Assembly (NCBI GenBank): GCA_916610825.1
Contig: OU744450.1
Span: 23,807,338-23,871,337 of the forward strand
Direction of reading: 5' to 3'
DNA length: 64,000 nt
Source of the DNA: Haliclystus octoradiatus
Lineage: Eukaryota > Cnidaria > Staurozoa > Stauromedusae > Haliclystidae
Shown: positions 1 to 13,200 of the stretch, in pieces
Layout of the letters: each line of letters starts with the position of its first letter
Position numbering within the stretch: position 1 is the stretch's first letter
Program-made: the position numbers and the translations under genes
Notes under the pieces: model-generated
The model's input: only the letters and a program-made list of their open reading frames with translations
What the model was told of the DNA's origin: nothing
Database searches by the model: none

Positions 1-1222
1 AGGAAATTTATTGTGTTTAATAAAATTCAACACTTCACAAAAACAGTTTTATAAACAGGAGTATACTATGCATTGTAAGCCTACTGGCAAGCTATCTTCT
101 TATCATGTTCCAATCTAATATTCATAAAAAAGATTAAGACCGTGATGACATGAGAAATGTTACATTGACCCAAATGTGTAAGTGGAAATTTTTAGGTCAA
201 TTTTCGGGCAGATCAAGCTATTTCTTATATCTCTTTGCAAATGAAATTATTCAGTCATTCAACATTTCGCAGGTTATACGTAACGTTGTCCTGAAAAATA
301 TCAGTAAACAATAATCCAAATTTTCTTGCTCGCTCTGCTCGCAACAATTCTTTGCATCAGATCATATAGGGATTAGTGATTCAGATCACTATTTGCCATA
401 AAATAGGCTTGTCTCGCTCTTTCAAATTAAATACATAACCCAGTGCTGCATATGAAAGTGTATTTTACGGTGCCTAAAATACACTGCTATATGCAGCGAA
501 ATATTCTGCTCTAAGGTGTCTAAACATTCTCAGGAAATAAAAGTAAATACCTAAAATAGGATGGCCTATATGACGAGCCAGGTATGACTAAAACGTTCTT
601 TATAACGATCCACTACAGGGAGAAATGAACGTTATTATTTACACCGTAAAGCTAAGTTGCAGGAAGAATGGAATATCTGATAACGGCTTTTTGAATTCAG
701 TAAAAAATTATATAATCATACAATTGCTTAAAATGAATGTAAAATGAATATGTTTCAATATTTTATGACGGTATTAGGAAATTTGTGGGGTCGAAGGAGG
801 CCTGTGATGTCTGTGTTTGTATCCTGATAAATCTTCTGCAATTTTGCATGTGATTTACCTCTTATAACAACATTTCCCGGAAAAATTTTTTCGGGCGAAA
901 CCATTTTTGCCCCCCTGGTTGGATTTGTGCCCCTACGCCTATGAGGATAAAAATGATGAATATGTGTTGCATGTAATGATGATCCTAATTAAAAAATAAA
1001 GTGACCAGTACTTTAAGTTGCTAGGCATAGGATAAGCATGTTGGAGTCAACATCCACAACAAACAAACAAACTAACTTAATAAAGTTTGCTCAAAACTAA
1101 TAGAAATTGATGGACCATCTTCTAACTTAGCATCTAATTGATAAGTTGTTTTAGCTCAGAAAGATGTAACAATTAATAGGGCCATCCAGAATAAGAAAAA
1201 CATAATATGATAAAAAGGATAC
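1..1222. other. ARPC5 first intron and beyond, no exon recognised
   Basis: This stretch lies downstream of the ARPC5 start exon on the - strand. I looked on the - strand for the remaining ARPC5 exons and found none, so they probably lie beyond the left edge. There is no convincing open frame and no well-defined repeat; the G- and C-rich patch near 880-950 resembles similar degenerate patches at 1980-2100. Confidence 0.5.
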
Positions 1223-1359
1223 GATAAGATCAATTTTTGGATTTCTGAATCATCGAAGGCATTTGCAGCAGCTTCCGTTTGGTCATCTTGAAATCTATCC
1301 TCGTCCAATTCATCAATATCAACCTTTCTAAAGTTCCTATCAGCTGAAGTTTTCGACAT
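1223..1359 (-). CDS. ARPC5: ARPC5, first coding exon (partial gene)
   Basis: ARPC5 is the p16 subunit of the Arp2/3 complex, which nucleates branched actin. The exon starts MSKTSADRNFRKVDIDELDE, which follows the family N-terminus closely (MSK, then RFRKVDVDEYDE in human), followed by an acidic stretch and an Ala-rich stretch. The remaining exons are not visible and should lie off the left edge. The exon end is uncertain: the only plausible donor near the expected place is GTATCC at 1221-1222, which is weak and gives 45 codons plus two bases, close to the human first exon. If it is not used, the frame runs on to a stop at 1156 through a hydrophobic tail, giving a 67-residue protein. The N-terminal match favours ARPC5. 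The gene is head-to-head with TADA1. Confidence 0.75.
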
Positions 1360-1579
1360 GATATAAATTTATAAGTTATTAACTTATACTTCCAAGTAAA
1401 TCTTTTGCAATATAACAAATAAACCTTTAACAAATAAAAGTTTGATTACGAAGGCGTTGCTTACAGAAGTCGCTTGAATTTCTAATATTCGTTTGCGATT
1501 TTTCAGTTCATTGCCAGAACCTCAACTTTGTGTTTGGAAAGTTTGGTAAGTGAGGGTAATTCAAAAGGTCACTTCAATC
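1360..1579. promoter_or_regulatory. Shared 220-bp spacer between ARPC5 and TADA1 start codons
   Basis: The two ATGs face away from each other with 220 bp between, so both 5' UTRs and both promoters must fit here or overlap. No clear TATA box sits in a convincing position for either gene. A bidirectional promoter for two housekeeping genes is inferred from the geometry only. Confidence 0.5.
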
Positions 1580-4208
1580 ATGGCGGCCGCAGATTTGGAC
1601 GCTGCGAGAAGAAAATTATTGAGCGCATTGGGAGACTTTGGAGCAAGGTAAATTAAATCAATATTATTAATATGGGTAATTTAAGTTGTACTATACATCA
1701 TGTTTCTTGAATTGCTATTATGCCTACAATCAACAATGACAGCCGTCAATCGCATATCAATAGGGACCTAATTTAGTTATTTTTCTAGGCTAGGTCTTGA
1801 GAGGTGAGCTAAAGACTGAGACGCCGAGACGGCGAGGCCGTGATCTTGATTCCTTGAAAGGACAAGGAATAAGTATTAATATTAGAAGAATAGAAAAGTC
1901 AAACGATGCCGGCAGGGAGAGGGTCTCAGCTCTCAGGGCCTAGTTGACGGTCTGCAAAGCAAATAAAGCATGGCAGCTGCTCGGCTGCGCCCCTGAGATG
2001 AAAATTTTTCTCGGGATTTCCGCCCTTGAAGCCAAATTTGATTGTTTGCTGCCCCCGCCCCTAACTTTTTTCGGCGCTGCCGCCCCCGAGATCACAGAGA
2101 GATTGCCATTCTTTGCAGACTGGCCTAGTTGCAAAGAATTCAGAAATCTTGGTTTTGCGCGGGGAATGCCTAACTGTATTTTTCATCGTTCATGGGTAAT
2201 ATATTCCCCACACATTTTTCTTGAATTGGTACTAAACCTTCTTCAAAATACAAAATATCATCTGCGCATCTGCACAACAATGCAGTCAGGGGGAATGCAC
2301 TTGCTTTTTAACAGAGTTTAGTGGTTGAGACCGGGTACACATCGAACGCTTTTCGGTTTCTTACTTCTAATTAATTTATTTTTCGCTCCAAACAAATAAA
2401 TCGTATATCATTTAATAGCTAATGTGCCATGTTTAAAAGGGTAAATTGTTGGAAAGTTAAATATATTCGAGTGCCGAGTATTTGATCATTCTTTTACCCC
2501 TAGTTGAGCGGGGTGACTTCGGCCAGACTGGGGTGACTCTGGACAGTGAATTTAAACTCTCAACAATGGACGAAACAAGTGTTTATTGACATCAATCGAA
2601 AGCTTCATCTTTCATCTACTCAGAGAAATCAATGAAATTATTCATAAATTACAAACCATGCTAATATTTATAATTTCTTTTGCTCGTCGAAATAGTCATC
2701 GAAAGCCGTAGATTCAAGTGATAACTCAGCGGCCCCAAACAAAAACAAAACATGCTCGTAAATCAACAAGAGTAAACCAAACTCTTCGACATATATAAAT
2801 TGAGACAAATCTGTAATTAAATGCACTTCATACTTGATTTTTCATCCACAATTTGATATTCTATTTAACTAGACCATATTATTTCCATATATTCTAAGCC
2901 GACGGATCACGCGTGCTCTGAAATGTTTACACAACATCACAGCTGGAGCGTGTCAAACTTGAATGGAATGAGAAACTTGACACCCACTTAATTTCGGATT
3001 TACCATTGTTTCACAGCTTGATATTTTACTTCTTCATCGCTTTGCTATGTTTGACGCTCTGACCGTAGTCACCCCGTTTATAAACATTGAAGAATATCAT
3101 TTCTGCAGTTGAATTTTCAAAGCGCACGTGGATGAAACTTCAGTATGAGGCACACAACGTCACTGGCTTCAAAATGGTACCAAATATCAACATGTTGGTT
3201 GCGTGGATTTTCTTCGTCGAACTTTTTCTTCGAGAACAAATAATACACAAAAGCGGGACAAAGTTTCAAACCATAATAACTTTTTTATTACTTGATGAAA
3301 TTATCTAAAATTTTGGCAATAGGTATGTTTTACCTTTGTATTTAACATACTGAGAGATTGTATTTTTATTTAAACTAAAACCGTTCTGTCCGAAGTCACC
3401 CGCGTCCGAAGTGACCCCGGTCTCCCCTACCAACTGCTGAAGATTGCGCGGACCATTCTTTTCAACTAGGTCTCAGGGTAGTACATATATTGCTTTCGAA
3501 ACGCTGAAACAAAGCAATTTGCCAGTTTTAACTTTCTTGGCTGTAGGTGGCTGTCTGCCAATCTCAATCTGTATTCGGGAAATTTTCTTTGAGGATATTT
3601 TCCTCCAATATTTTATAACCCGGAATTTGATATGTAGAGATCTTGCCCTTAATGAAATCGTTGTACGTGGAACACCAGATATTTACACCAATTTTACTCT
3701 ACTTTTGTTGATAATTTATATATCTTTGGTTGTATGTTGCCCTGGGTCCGACAAATGGTTCAGCCATCTGGAATCCTAGAGGCATTTCAACATATTCTTA
3801 TGAATTAATTTCTGTTGAAGCTTGACCTTGTTGAAGCTTGAAGAATCAATTCTCTTTTGAATTTCCTCTAACCTCCCGGAATCTAGGATTCCAGGATTTC
3901 TACATTTGTCGATACCTGAAGTTGTTTTATTTTTGATAAATATATTTCTTATTCAGGTACTGGAACAATATGAAATTATGGTACAAACAAAAGGTAAACA
4001 TCTGAAACTAATCACAGTGGAACCTGTATATAACAGCCAGTTATGACAGACATAGTAGAGTAGTATCTTTCATAATGTTTTGTATTGTGAATTGTGTTAT
4101 TTACAAGTTTCTTTGTCAGCTATATCTGACCGTGACTTGTGGCGTTCTTTGTGTAGCAAATAAGTAAGGCGTAAGAGGGACGGCACATTCCTATAATGTG
4201 ACTGTCTA

Positions 4209-4291
<83 letters not shown>

Positions 4292-7200
4292 TGAGAGACA
4301 TACAAATTGACCACTGTTGACAGGTGCCATTTATATGCAGTGTTGATTCAATAGAAAATACTATTGTAGACATACATAGAGTGACCATTATAGACAGGTG
4401 GCCTTCATATACAGGGTTGATTCAATATAAAGTACTATTTTGGTCATACAAAGAGTGACCACTGTATAGAGGTGGCTGTTGTAACAGGTTTTACTGTACC
4501 AAGTTGTATCCAGGGTTTGATAAAAGTTGTGATCCTGTGATCCTAGATTGCGGAAGGCTGAGCTGAAATCCGACGGCAGCCAATGATCAACTTTTTTGAA
4601 TAAGATTTCTACTAAAAATTAAGAAAATATTATAACCTTTGGTGGACTTTTGAAGCTTATTTGTACATTCCCAAATCGATTATCAGCGTTTGTTTACAGT
4701 AAGCTCTAAAATATTTCTTTACAAGTTCATGTCTAAACTGGATGGAGCATTGACAATGAAAACAACATCAGACCGAGCTTTCTTCATTATATGCCCGGGA
4801 AAAAATCTGAAGGTTTCACTTCGAAAATCTTTGGATCTCGGAAGGCAAAATTATTTATCGAACCCTGGTTGTATCACGTGTCACTCATCTCTAATGCATA
4901 CATTTTGAATCTTGAACTTCCTATAATAAATGGCAATGATATATGCTTTTGAAGAAATAGAGGCATCAGTATTTTCACACCTTTTTAGAAACTTTGAAGT
5001 GCCATAGATTATTAATTATTGTGACCTTTTGTTAAAAACTACATTTCTGGAATCAGCCCGTGTGAAAAACAGTTCAGGAGTTCACGAACAGTTCATGGAC
5101 AGTTCATGAACTGTTCATCATGAACAATTCATGAACAGTTCATGAATGTCAAATGACCCCAATTTCATGAACATTTCATGAGAATTTTGGGCTATTCAAC
5201 GTTCATGAACTGTTCATGAACTCCTGAACTGTTTTTCGCAGTGGAGCTCATCAAGTTGAATTTGCACACAATTGTGGCAAATTGTCCAGATTCATTGGTT
5301 TATAAATGATTATATTTGTAACAAGGCATATTCTACAAAATTGTTGGAATACCAAGTTTCAATTTGATTTCATTTTTCAACTGAGCATGCATTGATTTCA
5401 TCAAAGGAGGAGCATGGGCACCAGCATTCATCATCATCATCATCATCATCATTTATGCAGAGCTCATATAAAGTCAAAAGGCTTCTTCATAATGACGTCA
5501 AAATTAGCATAAGGACAAAAAATTGTAAATTTGGATTTATTCAGAATCTGTTTTAGATGAGAATACAATATCGTTCATGCAATTGAGTTTTAGGCATGGG
5601 TTATACGAGCGTACCAAACCTAATAGCAATTGAGCTTGCTCCTGATCGAATTAGGTTCGCCCGCCGCGTTATACATGCAAACTTAACTATTATTTTAGCT
5701 AATGTGATGTAATGTAACGTGATGTAACATGTCTCTTTTGTCATTGAAAATTTTGTTATGTGAAAATTGAAATTTGATCGCATGACCAAAATGCTTTACA
5801 CTGTTTTGTTCGTTGAAGCGGGCAAAGTCTTGCATCTTGTATTTACGTTGACTTGGAAGTTGTAAAATATATAAATCTTCCTCATGATAACTTTGATTTC
5901 TTGCAAATTAAATTTTATGTTTTATTTTTTTTGCATTTGATCAAGCTTTTCCCTTGCAACTCAATTTGTATTTGGTCAGATACATTTTAATTCGTAGACA
6001 TGATAATCTACATAATTTTTTGAATTTCTATTACGAACGGATTAAAGATGTCACCATGGAAACATCAATCGAACAATGACTTGAAGCTTTTTTTAACTTG
6101 TAACCCCCGGTTTATTGTCATATAAAGGCAATTACGGGGACAGTCACGGCTCTGTGATAAAGCTGCATTTGATTCGGTTCGCATTTAGCTCGCTGGTATA
6201 ACTAACGCAGAGGGACGCTTAATGCATTAGGTTCGCTGTTAGCGCGCTTAGACTATGCGAACTTAATACATTGGCAACCTCAACTGCGTTACACGGGGCG
6301 CGCTAACAGTGAACTTAATTCGAATGAATGAAATAATTGAAATTAATTAGGTTCGGTTCGCTCGTATAACCCATGCCTTAGTTTTATTACCCATAGCAGA
6401 ATTCAAAACAAAATAAATAGAAGTGTGGCTCTTTTAGATAGGTACATACATTTATGTTTGTGTCCAATGTCAATATGTAGTTGGACGCTTAAACATCAAT
6501 TTTATTAATTTTATAGTACTATTTTGAAAAAGTTATACCCTAGCCTATTAAATGCATGAAAGTCTGATAGTGTCCTCAATAGATCTTTCTGAAACTGAAA
6601 ATATGATCATATCAAGACAAAGATTAAGTTTATACTATAGCCCAAGTGGTCTTTTCAATTATGTAATTATACCTGTAAATACAATTTTTTATATCATATT
6701 TCGAAAAGTTACGCTAATGCTAAATTATTCTTGTTTCAGATTGGTAAAGAGGAATTTGACCAAGAGGCATTGGAATGCCTAGGCCACGAAAGAGGTAAAT
6801 CTATAACTTGCGTTATTACTCTTTTTACATATAGTGTAACCCAGATCATTAGAATTCCCACTTGTCCGCAACCATTCTGTGCAAGATGACTATTTTGTGG
6901 TGAAGACCTTGTTAATGGATTTTGAATAAGTGCAAACTTGGACAAATGTATTGATAATTGTTTGCAATTTTGACGCCTCAAAGCATTTCAAGAGAAAAGC
7001 TACATTCAAAAATCCCTCTTCACAGCGGCTTGTGATTTGCTGATGCCTTCTCGTTTTCCCTTACATATGCTTCTTGTGCACCATAAAACTATGGCTCATA
7101 CTTTTCGCCAATTGCTAATGTGTAATATTGAAATTGATTCAATCAATCTGATTGGTTAAGGGTTATGCTGCCAAACCACCATATCAAAAAAATAATGAAA

Positions 7201-10200
7201 TACAGTCAAACCTGTTATAACGGCCACCTCTATACAGCGATCACCTGTCTATAGTGGTCACTCTTGCAATTTCTAATATAGTATTTTCTTTTGAATGAAA
7301 CCTGTATGTAAAGGCCACCTGTTTATAGTGGTCAATTTATCTGTCTCGTAGCAGGCTGTTATATACAGGTTACACTGTATTTAATTCATTTTAACTTTTT
7401 CCAGTGCAATACCACAATGAATTCATCTTGGCTATACTTATGCGTTGCCAGGCAACAGCTTCAATACCTGGTAAGATATTCTTAACATGTTGTTTTTAAT
7501 TTTTTAATTTTAAATGTTTTTTAATTTGTTTTTGCATCAATTCATTGAGACCAGTTTTTGTTTTAACATTTCACAACAATTCAAGTTTGGTTCAATTTTG
7601 ACAATGTAAAACAATTATGCAATCATCAACCAATCACGAAAGACTATTCCACTTGATCTTCAACCGCATGTTGCAAAACATTGTTGGAGTGGCTGAGTTT
7701 ATTATTGTTATTTCGACAGCATTCAACATTAAATAACAAGATTGTTGAGAACATGGGGAATTCAAAAATGACCTACAATTGTCTTTAAAATGTCTCACAA
7801 GTCACAACATTAAGCAACAACCAACAACTGAACTTTGATTTTTTATGCTTGCCAATATCTGTACGTTTACTGTCTGCAAATCTGATCCAATTCGATTGGT
7901 TTTTGTCTGATTCGGATTTCAGATTTTCCTGAAAATGTTAATACAGTCAAACCTGTTCTTCCGGACACCTGTCTTAAGCGGACACCTGCCTTAACCGGAC
8001 ACCTGCCTTAACCGGACACCTCAAGGTTTGCTGTTGGCAATTTCAATAGGTTTACCACTGGACCGTTAAAGCGGACACTGTCTAACGCGGACAGCGGACA
8101 CCTTTGCAAGTCTGTTACGGTCAAATATCCTGTCTTAAGCAGACAACTTCCTGTTCTGCGGTCTTGGTCAACTCATTTGTATGTCATTGAAAACAATAAA
8201 AATGAGTTGACCTTTCGAACTCTGTCAAAAGAAAGCGACAAATGGCGTGGAAACTGATGTGTGAAAATTTGTAATTCATAATTCGTAATTCTTTTGACAT
8301 TGACTATCTGGTCATTTACTATGCATGTATATTGCAGTTATTAGATTTAAAGTTTTGTACATTTATTCCTAGGAATTTTTTTTGCTATTTTGAATAATCG
8401 GGTTCGGATTTTGTCAGATCGGATCGGATTAACGAATCCGGAATGGTTGGATCTTTTGCGGGCTACCCACATTCGGATCGCAAAAAATTTTCAAGCATTC
8501 GGATTACTGGTATGTAAACGTAACCTGATCCGATGCAAACCTCTCCTGCGAACCTATAATATATCTTATTTGTATTTTTAGTCACAAACCATCAGAAACA
8601 TCAACAAAAGTCTGCTTCCCGATCTATCCACTTGCGACGGCCAAAAGTAAAGAAAGCCGGCAAGGCTCCATTACGTTTACAAGTAAGTTGGGATTTATGT
8701 ACCATCAAACGAATCGTGTACAATCAGATTTACAAAACATTACTCAAATGATCTCCTACCAGAATCAACAGAAACCGTACCAAACATGTTTTTGCCATCT
8801 AAACAGTTCATGAAAATATGGTCATTCAACATTCATGATCAGGAGCTATGGGGATGTAATTATCTCAGGCATGAGAATTTTCAGAAATTTAGCGGATTTC
8901 AGACTATTTCCACACTTCTGGACTCTATAGATTGCCCTTTTCCCATTGAAATCCATTATAAATATCTAGATTTCCTTGATTTCGGACTATTTTGGAAATT
9001 TGAATTCTCATGTCTGCTATCTACAGAAAGGCAGGAAACTATTCCTCAGTCAAAATGTTGATACACATTTGCTCTTTGTTGATCAATTTTCTTAAATCCC
9101 TTGACATCTGTGATGAATATGTGACTGCAGAGACTTTGCCGATCAAATCAAGGTATAATTCAAACCAATTTCCCCCTCTTGTCGCCAGGTGGCATGTATG
9201 CCACCTACTAAATACCTATTTGAAACGGTTACCAGTCGTATCATCCAGTGGTGAAATCGTCCATTTCCGAGAACGTCCTACCGAATACCATAACGTCCAG
9301 CTTTACTAACAGCTATAGATAATTCCCTTCGTTATTTAATAAATCAAAAACGACAGTTTATATTGATATAAATATTAATTATAAAACATGAATAACTCTC
9401 AAGGGCAATAATATTAGTGTTTTGTTTTCGTCAATTTTCGAAATTTTTCTTACGTTTAATTACATTCACACAAATAAATATAAACACTTTATGGTTATAT
9501 ACAACACTATTTAGATCACAATTAACAAAATAATTTTATGAAACGTTGAGAAATTCTCTTGTTGAGGAGTGTCCCCTTCTTTTGCTGCCAGTTAGCGCAA
9601 AACATCATGTAGCGGCTGAGGGCATCTCTCTTTGGCTCGTATATTGTGTCCAATAAGTTTCATTATTTTGTGTTTCACTGTGGTGATGGCTGATAGAGTG
9701 AGAGTTTATTTCACATGCTTTTGATTGAGAATGTGTTTTGCCAAAAGTGCATCTTATGGTCTTACTGTATAATTAGACTTATTCAATTGAATTGCTGTCA
9801 TACAGAGTAACCTTGGTGTAGTGGCTAGGGCGTTGGATCACGGCCCACAAGGTCTCGGGTTCAATCCCTGTCCGGAGCACTATAGGTTAGCGTCAGGAAG
9901 GGCATCCGGCTATTAAACGCACACAAGCTTCAAAATACTAACAATTAAACAACCACCCCGGTGAAAAAAAGCTGCAAGCTTACCCGGTTTGTGGATAAAT
10001 AATGAATGGAAAAAAAATTCCTTGAGCTTTGTCTTTGTTTGCCAAAAATGGATTAAATAGTAAGGTAAGGTAAATAGAGCAAATTCAGAATAGAATTAAT
10101 ATTCTTTATGATTTATTAGTCAAACATCAACAAAAAATTTCAAGAGAAATGTTGAAATGTCTCTAGGATTCCGAAGGCTGAACCTTTTGACGGTCCCTGC

Positions 10201-13200
10201 CTGTACCTGTTAAAGCATGAATACATTACTTAATCAGGCCTCTTAACAATCTCGTATTACGGTCTACTATCTGAAAGATCTAGTGGTGCAGGTTAATTGC
10301 TGATTATGTTTGGATGGCAGCCATCAGATATGCCAGAATAAATAAATATCTTTGTTCTTTTTAGCAACATTTTGCACCTGTTGATCCTTTACGGGAAAAT
10401 CCACTTCCAGTTACAACGGTAAGAATTGATATTGACCAAGCAATTTCACCCCTGCAAAAAACAGTTTATGAGGTCATGAACGGTCGTTTGTCCAAGAATT
10501 GTTCATAAGCGTTAAATGACGTAATTTTTATGAACTTTTTATGAACAGTTCATGAATTGCCATGAAAATTTCATGAATAAGTTCTTGAACACTGGACAGT
10601 TCAGGCCTACAACGAATTCATATTTTGATAATTGATTCATATCATATGGCTACTGCCCTTAAGTACGAATAACCTTTTAAAGTTGTACAAAGTAATTAGT
10701 ATTAAATTATATCGAAACTTAATATGAAAACTAATATAGGCTAATTGCCAAAAGTATAATATCAATTATTTGCTTTATTTATAACGGAAGAAGTTCATTT
10801 GGACTCCCTCTATCAGATATATTAAGCCCAAGTCAAATCACTTTTTATAAAATCAGTTATTTGTTTTACTGTATTTACAATGATTGAAGCTCATTTGGAT
10901 ACACTTTTTGTTCATCAACATCGGTGAAGTTTAACAACTTTCGCCGACTTTGGAGAAGAATAAGTCATTGGTCATTCTCATGATGTGTGCGTCAGTTGTC
11001 GAGGTGGCCAAATGACTTTTCATTTTCGGCAACGTCGGTGAAATCAATGAAAATATGAGTCTTCTTCTTCTAGTCAGACGTTTAAACGTGAACATGTAAA
11101 TATTTAACATCCAAGAGTTAAAGTTTATGAGGCAAGCCTTTATTATTGCAAATTTGAAATACTCAAACAGAATTATTGCGTGGTGTGGATAGCCTAGCCT
11201 GCATGCAGACAGATTTTTTCTTCGTATAGTCTGTCTGCGCATTAGCGCAGAGTTAAAGGAGCAAAATTGACCGGCAGGCGCTACGAACTTAGGATCACGT
11301 GCATGTTTATTGTTTATTACACAATGTTCATTGTTGACATGAATTTATTACAAATTAGGCTTGCGTATAACAATAATTTCAAAGCGAGACAGTTGAATTA
11401 CGCTAAGCATAAATTCAAATTGATCTCGCAGCGGTCGCCGGTCAATTTTGCCCCTTTAAGTATACCGATTGTTCTTTCCACTACTATATTTTGGTACTCT
11501 GTTGTGATTAGCTAGTAAAATTTGTGAACATTAGACAAACGAAAAATATGATTGATTCCAATTGTTTGTATCTTGTTGTACTTTTTAGTCTCTATCTGAA
11601 GATGCAGAGCTTGTCTTATGTTCAAATGAACTCACACTTCCTGATAAAGCAACACTCCATGGTCGGTTATTATTAGCTGCATGGGATTCCGGTCTTGATT
11701 CAATTACAGACGATGCTGTGAATCTCGTATCTGAAGCGTTAGAGGTTTATATGCCTACAGTATTATTTAAATTTACAGTAAAACCTGTATATAACCGCCA
11801 GCTAAGAGAGGAAGATAAATTGACCACTATAGATAGATGGCCTTTATATACAGGTTTGATTCAATAGAAAATACTATTTTAGACATTACAAGAGTGACCA
11901 CTATAGACAGGTGGCCACTGTATATAGGTGACCATTATAACAGATTTGACTGTATAACTTATTTGTGCATGTTTGGTATTAATAAATTAAGTTTCCATTT
12001 AATAATTTGGTGATAAAAATGAGCGATAAAAACCATTTAGTCATCGTTTCAGCATGTTATTTCCAGAATATAGTTTTTAAAAATAATTATAAAACATCTG
12101 TAAATAACTGAACCAGCTTTCCAATCGTGATTAAGCCGTTTATATTTTCGCACGAAGAATGGCAATATAAAATATCATTTTAGAAAAAATAAGATCATTC
12201 CACCTAAGAACAAAAGAGACGTGCTGCAAATCTACAATCTGTATAGTAGTATAGTCCCATTGAAAAAAATTAAACAATCATATGAGCATTTTGATAGCAG
12301 ATAGGTATTGAAAATTGTCTAGAATTATTCACCATGATATTCTGAACCAATTAATACCAAAATATAGTTTAAAATGTGCACCGGAACTAGTTCCAGGTTG
12401 CTTTTCATTTCTATCTGAGATTTAAAGATTTAAAGAGCCTGGAACTAGTCCTAGTGCATATTTCAATTTTTTTTTGATTTTCTAAAGGCTTAGTTATTTG
12501 GTAGGCAGATGGAATGTTTGCTTGTCACATAACTATAGGCATTGACGTAACGAATAATATTTAGTATTACATCATAAAGTTACAATAATAATTGCTATGT
12601 TATTGTTGTTGTAGACGTGCCTGAAGAATATGTTAACGGCATGTGTCTCATATCGTAAACCATCTATCTTACGTGATGGTCATTTTGAACATTCATTTGG
12701 ATATAGCGAACAAAAGGCACAACTCAACAACCAAGCAATCATATCTCCCAGGTATTATCTCATCAAACATTATTTTCATAGGCCTTAACATGATTTACTG
12801 GTAGCCTACAATGTGAGGCTTATTTCAAAAGCATTTTTTGAACAATATTTTACTCTCTGTCTAAGTGGCGAGTTCTAGAGATTTCTTTGACCAATGCAGA
12901 TGTGTTTAACATTGATTTGCTTTCAAGATGTCAAATGAAGTTGTATGAATCCAACTGAATCCGAATCCGATCCGATTGGATTTCAAATCGTGTTTTGATT
13001 GACTTTCAGCTTTCAGATTGGATCGGATCACATCTCGCTGACATTTTTCTGTCGGATCAAATCGGATTTTGTGAATATTTTTCATTGTTTTTTCAGTTTT
13101 CATTATTTTTAACATCATTTATCATTTAAGATTTAATCAAACAATGTCATGGTCATTTTCATGATTAAGAAACTGTAGTGTCAATATTTATATTATTTTA

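Noticed and set aside
4120-4388. Open frames with long poly-Ser or poly-Val runs
   Set aside because: They are only the (ACT)n microsatellite read in two frames.
8386-8560. GATCCGATC/AATCCGATCC-rich stretches (also 12950-13060, 31960-31990, 36895-37030, 61110-61180)
   Set aside because: They share short motifs and probably belong to one old repeat family, but I could not define ends or an alignable body.
9811-9885. Possible tRNA gene
   Set aside because: A and B boxes are present but stems do not pair as a cloverleaf, and the sequence continues into a SINE body and A-rich tail.
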